From contig JAMYGW020000010.1 in assembly GCA_025617375.2 (NCBI GenBank), positions 1,178,001 through 1,242,000 of the forward strand: a stretch of 64,000 bases of DNA. The letters run 5' to 3'. This DNA is from Acarospora socialis (taxonomy: Eukaryota > Ascomycota > Lecanoromycetes > Acarosporales > Acarosporaceae). How positions within the stretch are numbered: the stretch's first letter is position 1; each line of letters begins with the position of its first letter. The position numbers and the translations under genes are program-made. Under the pieces are notes generated by a model. That model had not been told where the DNA came from. It ran no database searches and saw only the letters and a list, made by a program, of their open reading frames with translations. Positions 11,684 to 21,997 of the stretch are shown here, piece by piece.

Positions 11684-12502
11684 CTAGGAGAAGTCCAGCG
11701 CTTTGCTTGATACCAAGAGGCCGACAATGAGTCCAAACAATCCTAATACAGAGCTGAAAATTTCAATCACGAGAATCTTCACGAATCTGAGTATGAGAGT
11801 CAGCATCTCACTATGCAACACAGATCCAGGGCCACCTTACAAGGAAGGGTCCGCCGCATCTGCCAAAGCTGCACCACTTCCGTTGATACCCACAGAGACA
11901 CCACATATCAGATTGCACATCCCCACCGTCAGCCCGGCCCAGAAGAGCGCGAAGCCCGTGTAGTAGTTGTCGGCCGAGTGTAGTCCGTCCCCTGGGACGC
12001 TCTTCAATTTGGCCGAGAAAACGATGGCCATGATGACTCCGTAAATCGCAACAACTTCACAGAAGATGATGGAAATCAAGTTCTTCGTTCGTATTCGGGG
12101 AGCCTTGACGCCGCCTCCGAGGATCGACGAGCCGGTGATGAATATACCCCTGAAACGTTGTCAGGTCTCTACGCGGCGGACGGTTTTGTCTACCCATGGA
12201 CGAACCATGCCGCCCCAACAACTGATAGCCCTATGCATAACCCAATTCCGAGATCCGCCCAAGCATATGGTGATATGGTCTCTAGAAATTGTCCGACCTA
12301 TGAAGATATCTTAGTCTCAGATAGGGATGAAGCTAGTAACTTGGACACACATTGAAAACTTCACCATCGCCCGTGAAGAGCATATCTGATTTAGTTGCTC
12401 TATCAGCTCAAGATCATGTCTGGAAGTGTCGATCAAGAGCTTACACAGTCCCACCACCGTCAAAGCGGAAGTTGCTCCACCCACGCCGTACGCTAAGCTC
12501 AT
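11684..12502 (-). CDS. VMA16: V-type ATPase proteolipid subunit c''
   Basis: Five exons on the minus strand, starting at the ATG at 12502 ([20 protein letters not shown]) and ending at the stop 11684. Joined by splice sites they give about 198 residues with four to five hydrophobic helices. Diagnostic stretches: [65 protein letters not shown] and [20 protein letters not shown]. The Glu in FCEVVAIYG is the proton carrier of this family. It is part of the c-ring of the V0 sector that acidifies the vacuole. The donor GTTCGT of the third intron is weak, but the join AWGIFITG is as expected for the family. It shares a 207-bp intergenic region with the divergent TFIIA gene. Confidence 0.92.
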
Positions 12503-12709
12503 GGTTGGAGACCTCTATTGGATATGTGATGTGTTTGTCGTACTCGAAGTCGACGAGACAAGTGCAATATCTCGTCTAGCATCATAGCTTCGCGTAGCGG
12601 GCATTCGCCGCTCCACCTGCTTACTAAGCGAGCTGCGAACCTCAATATCAGGCCTTTGACTGTCTCGACTCAGATCTCGCTCTTGCATCGCAGCTTGAGC
12701 GCCGTCAAG
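12503..12709. promoter_or_regulatory. Shared divergent promoter VMA16 / TOA2
   Basis: The two start codons are only 207 bp apart and point away from each other, so both 5' leaders and both promoters must lie here. An ATTGG/CCAAT pentamer lies at 12517-12521. No TATA box is evident. Typical of housekeeping gene pairs. Confidence 0.6.
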
Positions 12710-13174
12710 ATGAACAACCAAGCTTATTACGAGCTCTATCGTCGTAGCAGGTACTCTACCGACGACAGAAACAAAGTACCCCATCACTTCTGGCTGACAA
12801 CCGCTTCGCTGATAGTATCGGCCTATCCCTCACCGATACACTCGACGATCTCATCAATGAAGGCCGCATTGAGCCTCAGCTAGCCATGAAGATACTCGCG
12901 AACTTTGACCGTGCTATTACGGAGGTACTGGGCGAGAAGGTCAAGGCTCGCTTGAGTTTCAAAGTACATGGCCACCATGCTGAGTCGTTTGTCGGGATTG
13001 CTGGCTGACTCGGAGACCGAACAAAAGGGTCATCTGGACACCTACCGTTTCTGCGACGAGGTTTGGACCTTTTTGATCAAGGACGTCAACTTCAAGTTGG
13101 ACAACTCGAGTACGATCCAAGCGGACAAAGTCAAGATTGTCAGCTGCAACACCAAGAGGCCAGGTGAGCAGTAG
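12710..13174 (+). CDS. TOA2: Transcription initiation factor IIA small subunit
   Basis: Three exons, 12710-12750, 12816-12963 and 13028-13174, give 111 residues. Start [14 protein letters not shown], then [40 protein letters not shown] and after the second intron [26 protein letters not shown], ending CNTKRPGEQ. This is the gamma chain: an N-terminal helical bundle and a C-terminal beta-barrel half. With the large subunit it stabilises TBP on promoter DNA in the nucleus. Length is that of the family (about 110). The first intron starts GTACTC, the second GTACAT; phases are correct. Confidence 0.95.
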
Positions 13175-13928
13175 GGTCTGCACCCACATGTCATACGGGA
13201 GGCGATATGGAGACCAGTCCACGCGTCTTCCAGATGGCCTAAACTTAGCATCAGGTGGCGTTGAAAAAGCCCGGCGTCCGGATCCGGTTCAGTGGATAGC
13301 ATAGGAGGGATATTCTAAACTTATCCTTACATTCGAAACTTGAGGATGTTATGTCCTGTAGCAGGCGTCCCCGCAAAAGTGCAAAGCCTGCGTAAGTCCG
13401 AACCAAATGAGCGCAGTGCCACACCTGTTGTTAGCCTCTCGTGCGGACTTATGATCTCCACGATATACACCCGTATCCGTGAAGGAGCTTGCAGGACAAT
13501 CTTCCCTGGTCATCGAAATCAGTGGTCAGGTTCTACACCTCATATTATTAAGCAAGATCTTATTGCATCATTACCTGCACCCTCTTACTCGAGTACCATC
13601 CGGCGGACTTGGAAAGCTATCGCCAACAATCTTTCACTAATTTGAATCTAGGCTGTGCCAAGGATAGCCAAGAATAGACTGAGCCAACCAAGACCCTTGG
13701 CACGTGCCAATAGCCGATCCATACACGCGTCTGAAGCTACCTGGTAGTTACTCCGTATGTGTACACGACTCCGCACCTACCCTTAGATAGGGTACCTTAC
13801 CTTACTTTGTCCTTGTTTGTCTAGTATAGCCTGCTTGTCATGAAACAGGAGAGATACTTTCCAGTACCCGCAAACAAAGCTCCCGCCCATTCTGCCGGTT
13901 CTGCAATGACATCCACCCATCTCATCAC
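13175..13928. other. Intergenic
   Basis: No gene seen. Contains one copy of TACTCCGTA at 13749-13757. The last 100 bases are the likely promoter of the following membrane protein gene. Confidence 0.55.
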
Positions 13929-15001
13929 ATGCAGGCCCGAATCAAGAACATCGTTTATACTCCGCCTCCCACTCAATCACCACCTCCACCCATGGTCCGG
14001 CAAAGAAAAGACCCTTCCAAGACAGCCAAGACTTCCAAGACCACCGATGTCGAACCTTCGCACTCCGTTTCCACCGCAACATCAATGTGCGCCTCCCATC
14101 GAGAACAAGACCCTCTCCTTTCCCCCTCCTCCCTTCACCCTCCTCCGCCATCCTACGATGGACACGACACTCGACATCAACACCTCCCCGTCATCACGGC
14201 GATGAGGTCCAGAACCCAATGGCTAGCCCTCGCCATCGCCAGCGGCGCCTGTGCCGCCTTCAACGGCGTCTTCGCCAAACTGTAAGTCCCGGGTACATCC
14301 CCTCTGTCCCTCTCTCGCAGCTCGTCCAAGCCCCTAATACCTCGACTCCGTTCCCTTAGGACAACGACCGAACTCACCACTTCCTGGGCCGCCTTCATCT
14401 CCTCCGCCCTCGGCCTCCAATCCGCCAACAAACTCATCGAAATCCTCACCCGCGCCGTACGTTCTCCCTCCCCACTCTGCTCTCTACCCCGCCCCCCATC
14501 CCCCAGTCTCCGCCCCGGCTCCCCTCTAACACAACGCAGACCTTCTTCGCCCTGAACCTCCTCTTCAACGGCATCATGTGGGCCCTCTTCACCTCCGCCC
14601 TAACGCGCTCCCCCTCCACCACGCGTGTCTCCATCGTCAACACGTCCGCCAACTTCGTCCTGACCGCCGTGCTCGGCTTCCTGATCTTCGCCGAATCCCT
14701 CCCTCCGCTCTGGTGGTTGGGGGCGAGCCTGCTGGTCGTCGGGAACGTGATCATCGGACGAAGGGATCGGGAGGCCGCGGAGGAGGAGCGGAGGGCAGGT
14801 GGTGTGGTGGGGGATGTGGAGAGTGCGGGGAGTGTGAGTGAGGATGGGAAGGAGCGGGATGGCGAGGGGGTGGTGTTTTGGGGGGATGGTGCGGATGTGG
14901 AACGGGAGTTGGGCCTCGAGGACGATAGTAAGGGCGGGTTGGTGGATGTCGATAGTGATGATCCGGTTAGGGGGCCGTCGCTTTGGGATCGGTCTTCTTG
15001 A
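13929..15001 (+). CDS. EamA/TMEM42-like multi-pass membrane protein
   Basis: Exons 13929-14281 (alternative in-frame start 13992), 14360-14456 and 14540-15001, giving 303 or 282 residues. After a polar, Pro/Ser-rich N-terminus comes ALAIASGACAAFNGVFAKL, a helix typical of the drug/metabolite transporter fold, then TTELTTSWAAF, FFALNLLFNGIMWALFTSAL, TRVSIVNTSANFVLTAVLGF and LPPLWWLGASLLVVGNVIIG. That is four to five helices, half the size of ten-helix transporters, as in TMEM42-type proteins. The C-terminal 85 residues are acidic, glycine-rich and probably cytosolic. Substrate unknown. All junction phases agree. The N-terminal start is the least certain part. Confidence 0.8.
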
Positions 15002-15517
15002 TCGGGGTGGAGGTGGGTCGGCGGCACGAGTATAGAAGATACCCTCCTGTCACGCGTTCGACGTTTGCATTTACAGCGAAGGAGTCGGCGGGTCGGCTGT
15101 TTTGGAGGTTGGGATGTCTTTGCGTTTGTGGCTAAATCGTTGATACCCGGACGGTCAGGGCTGTAGAGGGTGTTCCACTGGTGATTTCTGTCTTAGATTC
15201 AGGTTTTGGAGACTGTTGATTCTCTTCGATTCTCCTTATTTATTCGACCACTCTACTTTACTTGTATACACTTGAAATACAGTATACGCGGTTGGGAAGA
15301 ATACTACTGTGCTCAACTCATGCTCATCTCTTATCTTGACTGAGGGGTATATCCACCACAAGAGAAAGTACAATACACGCTAACTGATGCCGATGATGTC
15401 AGTACAATAATCTACAGAATGCTTCACAGACGGACCCATGACGCCCAACCAGCGGGAGTGCGATGCCATCCGCTTCCCGGTATCCATCTCGCAACCTATA
15501 CGACTCCCTCTGCTTGT
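15002..15517. other. Convergent 3' interval
   Basis: Between two genes that end toward each other. Holds their 3' untranslated regions and terminators. AT-rich around 15220-15300. No gene. Confidence 0.5.
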
Positions 15518-17137
15518 CTACGACAAATTCCACAGCAGCCCACCAACCAATCCCGCCAACAGCGCCAATTTACCGACATCCCCCCGCACCGCAGCGCTCT
15601 TCTTCGTAGCGGTCGGAGCTGGCGCGCCGGAAGTGCTCGAGCCGCTCGCCGAACCAGACGTATCCTGCCCGTTCGGCGTGTTGCTCTGATCGTTCGGCAA
15701 GGGTTTAATCGCCAAACCCTGGATGACGTTTCCGTTGCTGCCGTAGACCGTCGACTGGACGCTGTCCTGGTTGATGTTGACCAATTTCCCTTGATTCGGG
15801 TTGCTGATGCCGTTATCGATGAGAGCCTGGCCTCCTGACGGGAGTGACGGGACGGTGAAATTCTTGCTGAAGGAGGAGCTGGTGATGAGGCTGCTCTTGC
15901 AGGTCGGCGGTTTGAGCGTCGTGGCGGTTGAGTTGCCCGATTGGAGAAGGGTGACGTTGAGCTTGTTGTACTGGCTTTGGAGGTTGTCGTAGTCGGCGCG
16001 AAGGGAGGCGGTGCCGTTCGCGTTCAGCGTGACGAGGCCGTAGTTGGACACTTCCTGCGAGTACTCGTAGACGAGGCCGCCGCTCATGACGGACGTCATC
16101 TGCGCGCCGTACAGCGTTTGCACTTCGGTAAAGGTACGTGGCAGGACTTTGTTGCAGCCGTATTCGGAGAAGAAGACTGGGACTGTCGTGTTGGAGAAAT
16201 CGGACACCAGAACGTCATACCCGGAGGATTGGTATGTCGCGGAGCCACCGCACCAGGAATATGAGTTCAGGCCGAAGAAGTCGATACGGGACGCATCGTT
16301 AGAATTGCCCTCTACCGCACATTGGAGGTACTCCCAGGTATCGACAAGAATGTCCCGGACGTCAGCTGCGGAGTAACCAACTGGGATGGAGCGGGTGGCA
16401 TGCTTCGCAATGTAGCTCTTGAGGTCTCTCTGGACAGCCCTTAGATACGGCGGGACAATACCTCCACTCGGATTATCGTTGATGACCTCGTTCCCTCCGA
16501 AGAACCCCAGTGTATTTGGGAAGTCTTTGAACGCTTCCACAATCCCGAATATGCGTGACAGGTAATCGGAGTTGTACGTACTCGCGGGATCTCCTCGATC
16601 CAGGCTTTGGCCAGGCAGAGGTGAATTGACGTCCAGTAGCATATAGATCCCAACAGCGTTGAAGATGGAGGCGCACATGTCGTGATTTATGGCGGGGTCT
16701 AAGTTGTAGACTCGGATCGTGTTGATCTATGCGAGGTTTAGCTGTCAAGCCTGCATCTCGAGGAGAGCAGAGCATACCCCAAGCCGCTGCATGAGCGCTG
16801 CATCTCGTAGACATGTGGTACCATTGCTGAGTGGATCAATGCCCGACCCCGGATTAAAGCCGGAGGAGCCCCCGGGCTGGTAACTGATGGAAGTGGTTAG
16901 ATGGTTTGCTGTCTGCTTCCGTGAGGCACAGGCACATACGCGACTCCAATGATTTGAAACCTATTGTTGGTGACACTGTTTACGAAGTCGGATCCTTGAA
17001 CTTTGATCGTCTGTACGGCCGAAGCGATTGGGGCAAAAAGCGCAACAAATGCTATAAAGCGAAGGTGACGCTATCACACAGAATTGTTCAGTCTTGCTAC
17101 AGTATTGTTGAGGCTCTGGTCAACTTACTGCAAACAT
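15518..17137 (-). CDS. GPI-anchored 1,3-beta-glucanosyltransferase, GH72 (Gas/Gel)
   Basis: Three well-supported exons, 17051-16940, 16883-16778 and 16726-15518, code for a signal-peptide core (AFVALFAPIASAVQ), GSDFVNSVTNNRFQIIGVAY, QPGGSSG, CLRDAALMQRLG, INTIRVYNLDP and the GH72 catalytic domain. The acid/base Glu is in GGNEVINDN (codon near 16488) and the nucleophile Glu in FFSEYGCN. The tail has Ser/Thr/Ala-rich sequence and a hydrophobic GPI-attachment end (LALLAGLVGGLLWNLS). No cysteine-rich CBM43 module, so this is the shorter Gel1-like class. It cuts and rejoins beta-1,3-glucan at the wall. The first exon is unsettled: ATG at 17137 followed by a GTAAGT donor does not join in phase with 17051, so the start may lie elsewhere. 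Confidence 0.88.
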
Positions 17138-18164
17138 GGCGACTGCGTATTAAAGCTGGAACGGGTGTTTACATGTATTCTCGGAGCCTTGCGTCAAACA
17201 CGTGGGAACTGGCAAAGGAGTACTCCGTAGTATTACAGGTCCCAGAAACGAGTGATGATAGCACAGAGCGCTGCTTCGGTGCCAGTATTTGAAGCAAGTG
17301 TTGCCTACTCAGAAAACAAGCAATGAAGGTGCCTTTTGCAGGGAGCAGTACCTACTGTGTAGGAGGTGGATATAATGTGATCGGGGTGGTCTGTGCTCTG
17401 CGACAGCACCTTCATCAAATGTGAAACTATAAGGTAGGTAGGTACTCCTAGAGGTACTCCGTATTGGTATGGTTCCAGGTCGTAAATGAATGCCGTTGTG
17501 CATCAAGACAATAAAGTACTTCCCAAGTCTAGGCCTATCTTGTAAAATGAATTTCTTTTAATTTCTGACAGTTTCATGAAGACCTCCATGTAACATAGTC
17601 AGTTTTTCTCAACAATCACAACTGTTCATGTCTTGAAGTGCGCCATGGAACTATCGGCATTCATTTACGACCTACAACTATATAAACCGGCTTTGAAGCT
17701 CGTGCTCAAACTAGGGACTCGCCGCTAACTAAGGGATACCCGAAAGTACGTAATATACCGTATATCTTACTTTATCGTCCTCGAAACACATTCGTGCAGG
17801 GACGAGATTCTATGATCTGGATCTTTTATTGCTGCACATACGGTTCCCCTATTCTAAACCCAGGAGTCAGTATCCGGCTGCGGTATGACTACTTCCAAGT
17901 TGAACATAGAACCCAAAGCCAAGCATGTCATGGCCATTGTCTCCACCCATAAAGGTTTCAAAGCTGGAAAAGAGGCTTCGCGCCTTTTTGAAGGAAAAGG
18001 TAACCCGATGATGACGCACCCAACGCTTTATGTACAATTATACAGTAGTGGAGATCGAGCTGCAATGACCTGAAGTCGTGATTTAAGACGAGGAGCGTTC
18101 GAGACTATCTGTCGACATGATATTCGGGACGAAGGCTGAGGTGGAAGAGAAGAGGAAAATTGGC
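17138..18164. other. Intergenic
   Basis: No gene recognised. Holds two TACTCCGTA copies (17221-17229 and 17455-17463) and short GGTA/GTAC repeats at about 17432-17460. A 62-codon frame at 17885 has no supporting feature. Confidence 0.5.
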
Positions 18165-18871
18165 CTACTCCACGCCTGGAGCACCGCTGTCGGAACCTGA
18201 TCCGGCTCCGAACGGGCCAACAGAGATCGAAGGGTCGGCGGCGATCATCTCGGCCAGTATGTCAAGGACCGCACTCGGAACCGTCTTCTCGTAGATCGAC
18301 ATCAGATCTCGCGGTTGCGGATAAACCTTGAGAGCCTTGTAGAAGCACAAGGCGGCTTCAATCTGGTCAGAGCCTTGTAGCATCATAATTAGTTTACCTG
18401 AAAACTATGCTGAGAGTTTCCATTAAGCTTACTGCCTTGACATAATCTTTCACCTCGCGCAACTTCGGTCATGAAGTATTCCTCCTTTTCTTCGACATCT
18501 GTAGGAAACCCTTCCTCCATCGCATTTGTGACCGCTCGTTTGATAGCTTCCTTTTGCTGTGCTCCTTGTGCTTCCGCCTCCTCTCTAGCTGCTCGCACCT
18601 GCCGTCGAGATTCCCTCTTCAGCGACTTCCGGAATTCTGGGTCTGTCCGCCGTTTGTGGTCGAAGTAGACTGCGTAAGCTATCCTCGTCCCTGTCAGCGA
18701 TGTACATCATAATGGCCAACCACCCAATCACTCCTTGTTTGCGGGTGGACTATGAGATGATATTCTTCGTGCAAGCATCCTCCAGACTATGGAAACTGGA
18801 GACGTACCTAGGAGACCAGTGACGGCGGCGCCCACCGAGGCCGCCACTATCGTCGAGGTTCTAAGCGACAT
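18165..18871 (-). CDS. TOM20: Mitochondrial import receptor subunit Tom20
   Basis: Three exons, 18871-18808, 18678-18433 and 18373-18165, give 172 residues. The N-terminus [21 protein letters not shown] is the single outer-membrane anchor, followed by [20 protein letters not shown], a charged linker rich in Glu/Ala, [15 protein letters not shown] and the receptor domain [37 protein letters not shown]. It binds mitochondrial presequences on the cytosolic face. The second intron is read as GTAAGC...ACAAG with an ACTAAT branch point, which inserts one serine compared with the family's usual QGSDQIEAA; an alternative (GTGAAA donor, TTTCAG acceptor) is possible but has a weaker donor. First intron is 129 nt. 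Confidence 0.9.
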
Positions 18872-19079
18872 TGCCAGACACAGACAACTGTGCAAATAGA
18901 GGGGATGTAGAGTTAAGCACTGCGGAGCGTTGTATGGAAGGGTATAAAACTGCGATGTGTAGAGTTCAGTTCTGAGGTTCTGCAGTGCAGGGTCTTCTCG
19001 TCTGCCGTACTGCAGCAACGTCCGTGCTTGAGAGCTTCAAGTCACAAGTACACTGAGAGTAACATCAAAGCGTCGCTCC
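18872..19079. promoter_or_regulatory. Shared divergent promoter TOM20 / EXO84
   Basis: 208 bp between the two opposed start codons. A TATAAA at 18943-18948 on the plus strand is 132 bp upstream of EXO84 and is the only core-promoter-like element I see. Confidence 0.55.
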
Positions 19080-21223
19080 ATGATGGAAGACAAGGGTAAA
19101 GGCTTCTCGCTGCGGAAGAAAGCTTCGCGAAGAGTTGTGATCAGCGCGCCAAAGCAAATCTCTGCTCCTGTACCTACTCAAGCACCTCCCCGCAGCAATG
19201 GGGCCGGGGACCTCCTTGACGTTCCGCGCGAACGACCTCAACTCGGCGGCAAGACTTCAGATTTGGTAAAGAGGAGGTACTCGACAAGGTTTACGCAATT
19301 GCCTGACTTCAGTCAAGATGGGATCTCCCCAATACCGTCGGTGCCACCTTTGCCAGGACAGTTGAGTCAACCTCCCTCTCGCGACGGACATCCAGTTGGA
19401 GGCCAAGCTCCCTCGGTGGACTTAAAAGCGCTCCAGGACCCTGATCTACAACCGGAGAAATGTATGTAGTCGCACTGGGATTTGTTCCGCACGATTACTG
19501 ATGATGATCAGATGTTATGGATTTACTTTCCAATGCCTCCGAACGTGAGATCCGAGACTATAAGAGCAGTCTGCAAAAGCTCCAAAACAGGACCTCAATG
19601 AGTCTTCAGCAGAACGTCTATCAAAACCGGACGCAGTTCATCAAAATCAGTAAGGAAGCGGAGAAGTTGAAGGGCGAAATGAGGACTCTGCGGAGCCTCA
19701 TGTCAGAACTCACCAGCACACTTGGTCAAGCTACCGTTAATAGTGGGTCGTCATCTACGTCGGACATCAAATCGAGTTATGATGATCGGACGCTTGCAGC
19801 CCGTAAGCGGGCAAATAGGAGCTCTGTTGCTAATCTTGAAGCCATGTGGAGTACCCAACTTCAGACGCTTTGGAAAAATGTAGAGCAGTCGCAGAAATTT
19901 CTGCCAGCGATACCAGGTCGGCACATCGTCCATGAGTCCGGCCACTGGTTCGAGTTGGACTCTGCAACTTGGAAGCCACGCCGGCCAGTACACATTTTCC
20001 TACTTAACGATCACCTCATGGTTGCTACAAGAAAGAAGAGACGAGTGGAGCCTAATGTTAATGGAACGGATGGGCAGAGACAACATGTGGCAACGAAGCT
20101 TGTAGCGGAGCGATGTTGGCCACTTCAAGACATTGATATGGTAGACCTTGCATCCCGCCATCAAGGGTCGCCATCAGTCAACGGGGCGAGCAACGACAGA
20201 GATATCTCGAATGCCATTAACGTGCGCGTGGGCCAGGAATCGTTTACCTATCGTCATGATGGATCCGACACTGCAGAGAAGCTCAATGTGCTTCTAACGT
20301 TCAGAAGGACTGTCGAAGAATTACGCAAGATATTGCGGGTTGAAGCAGAGGGGAGCTATACCAAGACGCAGGACTCGCTCAGCTTTTCGGCTGTACGGAA
20401 TTCGGCAATGCCCAGCAAAACTGGCATGCTGCAGACCCAGAACGCGTCCAAAGATCGACCCGAAGTCTTGATCGATGTTGACGGCAAGCAGAAGAATCTT
20501 CGATGGGTCGAAGGGCAAATCGACGAGCTAGATATAGATATCGCTTTGCAACGCTTTGAAGAGGCTGTAAAGAAAGTAGAAGCGCTCAGGAAGATTGCCA
20601 AAGGTCTCAAGAGTAACGCCATGGCGCAAAATCTGATCACAACCAAAGTTGATCGACGTGCCTCGAAGCTAGCAGTTCTGGTTATCAAACGTCTAGTCGA
20701 TACTCATTCGCTTTTGACTGCTACCCAGACTAACGTCAGCTGGCTTGTGAGACTCGGCTTTGAGGATTGGGCTAGAGAGACTTTCCTGGAGGCGCGAAGT
20801 GGCGTCATTGTAAAACGAGCCAGGTATGTTCGTCCCTTAGATACTCGCATCCAGTTGACTAACATCGACAGGCAATGTGTCTTCGAAGGCGACATCCACC
20901 AGTACATCTATCAAATCTCATTTGTCTATTTCACCCTCATCAAGAATACGGTCAGCATCTATCAGCAGTGTTTTACGCCGCTCATGATGAGCGCCTGTGT
21001 GAAATGGGCCAAAGAGCATGTTGACGGCTTTAACGTCATTCTTGCTCGACAACTCAGCAGCGTGAAGTCTAATAGCCCGGTCTGGGCGGAGTGTATGGAA
21101 CGAGCAAAGGAGCATGCCATGCTACTGTTGCAGGTGGGTTTAGATTTCAAGGATCTGATCGGAAAGGGTGTCGAGACGGGTGGCGACGTTGGAGGAGTCC
21201 CCGTGGGACTCGGTCTTCGTTGA
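19080..21223 (+). CDS. EXO84: Exocyst complex component Exo84
   Basis: Exons 19080-19461, 19512-20823 and 20872-21223 give 681 residues (two adjacent ATGs at the start). The N-terminus is basic and disordered (KGFSLRKKASRRV). Then a Vps51/Exo84-type helical segment (SNASEREIRDYKSSLQKLQ, YQNRTQFIKISKEAEKLKGE), a PH-like domain (GHWFELDSATWKPRRPVHIF, LLNDHLMVATRKKRR) and C-terminal helical bundles (EEAVKKVEALRKIAKGLKSN, FEDWARETFLEARS, FEGDIHQYIYQISFVYF). Exo84 tethers secretory vesicles at the plasma membrane. The 48-nt element 20824-20871 (GTATGT, TTGACTAAC, CGACAG) is a stop-free intron; reading through it would add 16 residues and interrupt a conserved stretch. Shares its promoter with TOM20. 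Confidence 0.92.
20824..20871 (+). other. Stop-free 48-nt intron of EXO84
   Basis: GTATGT donor, TTGACTAAC branch point and ACAG acceptor. Removal joins VIVKRAR to QCVFEGD, as expected in the family. Length is a multiple of three with no stop in frame. Confidence 0.85.
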
Positions 21224-21997
21224 TCTTGGGTTGATGAGGTGTCTTCTCCATTACTCGTCGAATGTGCTTAAGCATCATAAGCCATTGTTCAAGGCAGATA
21301 TCCCGACCTTGTTCAAACACATAGTACGGAGAGTCGAAAGGTAGATATGTAGACCGGGCTTGAGACTTAAAGCTGCTCAACATTCAACATTGACGCTGTA
21401 CGAAGGCTTTTTGCAATAATCTCCGCCACCCCCAGACCCTGCTCCTGGAGGATACAGTGACGATACCTAGGTATCATACAAACTCTTGAGCCCATCGATG
21501 TTTCAATCTATCACCTATATCACCAGTATAAGTTTTCTAGTTTCCAGGAGTGATATGTGCTCTGAAAGATACTGATGTTGAAGGTCCCCCAGAAGGGAGG
21601 GGGAGGTCTAAAGGATGGCGGAGAATTTTGCAAATAGCCTTCGTACTTATATTTAGTTGACCTTCCACTAAACGCGGACTTCTCCTGCAACCGAAGCTCA
21701 AGCCACGCCGCTTTGGTCCCACAACAACAACCTTACCATCTCAGAGGTTAAGTGACAGTATACAGCAACAATAGACAATCCACCAATCCTAGACTCGAAT
21801 CGCAACTAGACTCCTTCACGCGCGCGCTATCCTAATCACTGAAACCTGATAGACTGCAATTGGGACCTATTCACACATCTTAGATTCGCGACCCGTCGTC
21901 TTCTGTCGTCATAGTTCTCTGAAAGGAGCTGCAACACCGTCAGACCTACCGGTTTTGACGTCTTGTCAAAGACCGTTTCAAACTGTCATAGTCCATC
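21224..21997. other. Intergenic between EXO84 and PP2A
   Basis: Contains copy A of a dispersed repeat (21613-21707, listed separately). The 230 bases before 21998 are likely promoter and leader of the phosphatase gene. A CCTAGGTA element lies near 21467-21474. Confidence 0.5.
21613..21707 (+). repeat. Dispersed repeat remnant, copy A
   Basis: A 38-nt core starting GGATGGCGGAGAAT (21613-21650) matches 35615-35652 at about 35 of 38 positions, and a second block with TCAAGCCACGC (21691-21707) matches 35732-35749, in the same order and orientation. Block spacing differs (78 versus 117 nt). Family unknown; it could be part of a MITE or a solo LTR. Confidence 0.65.
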
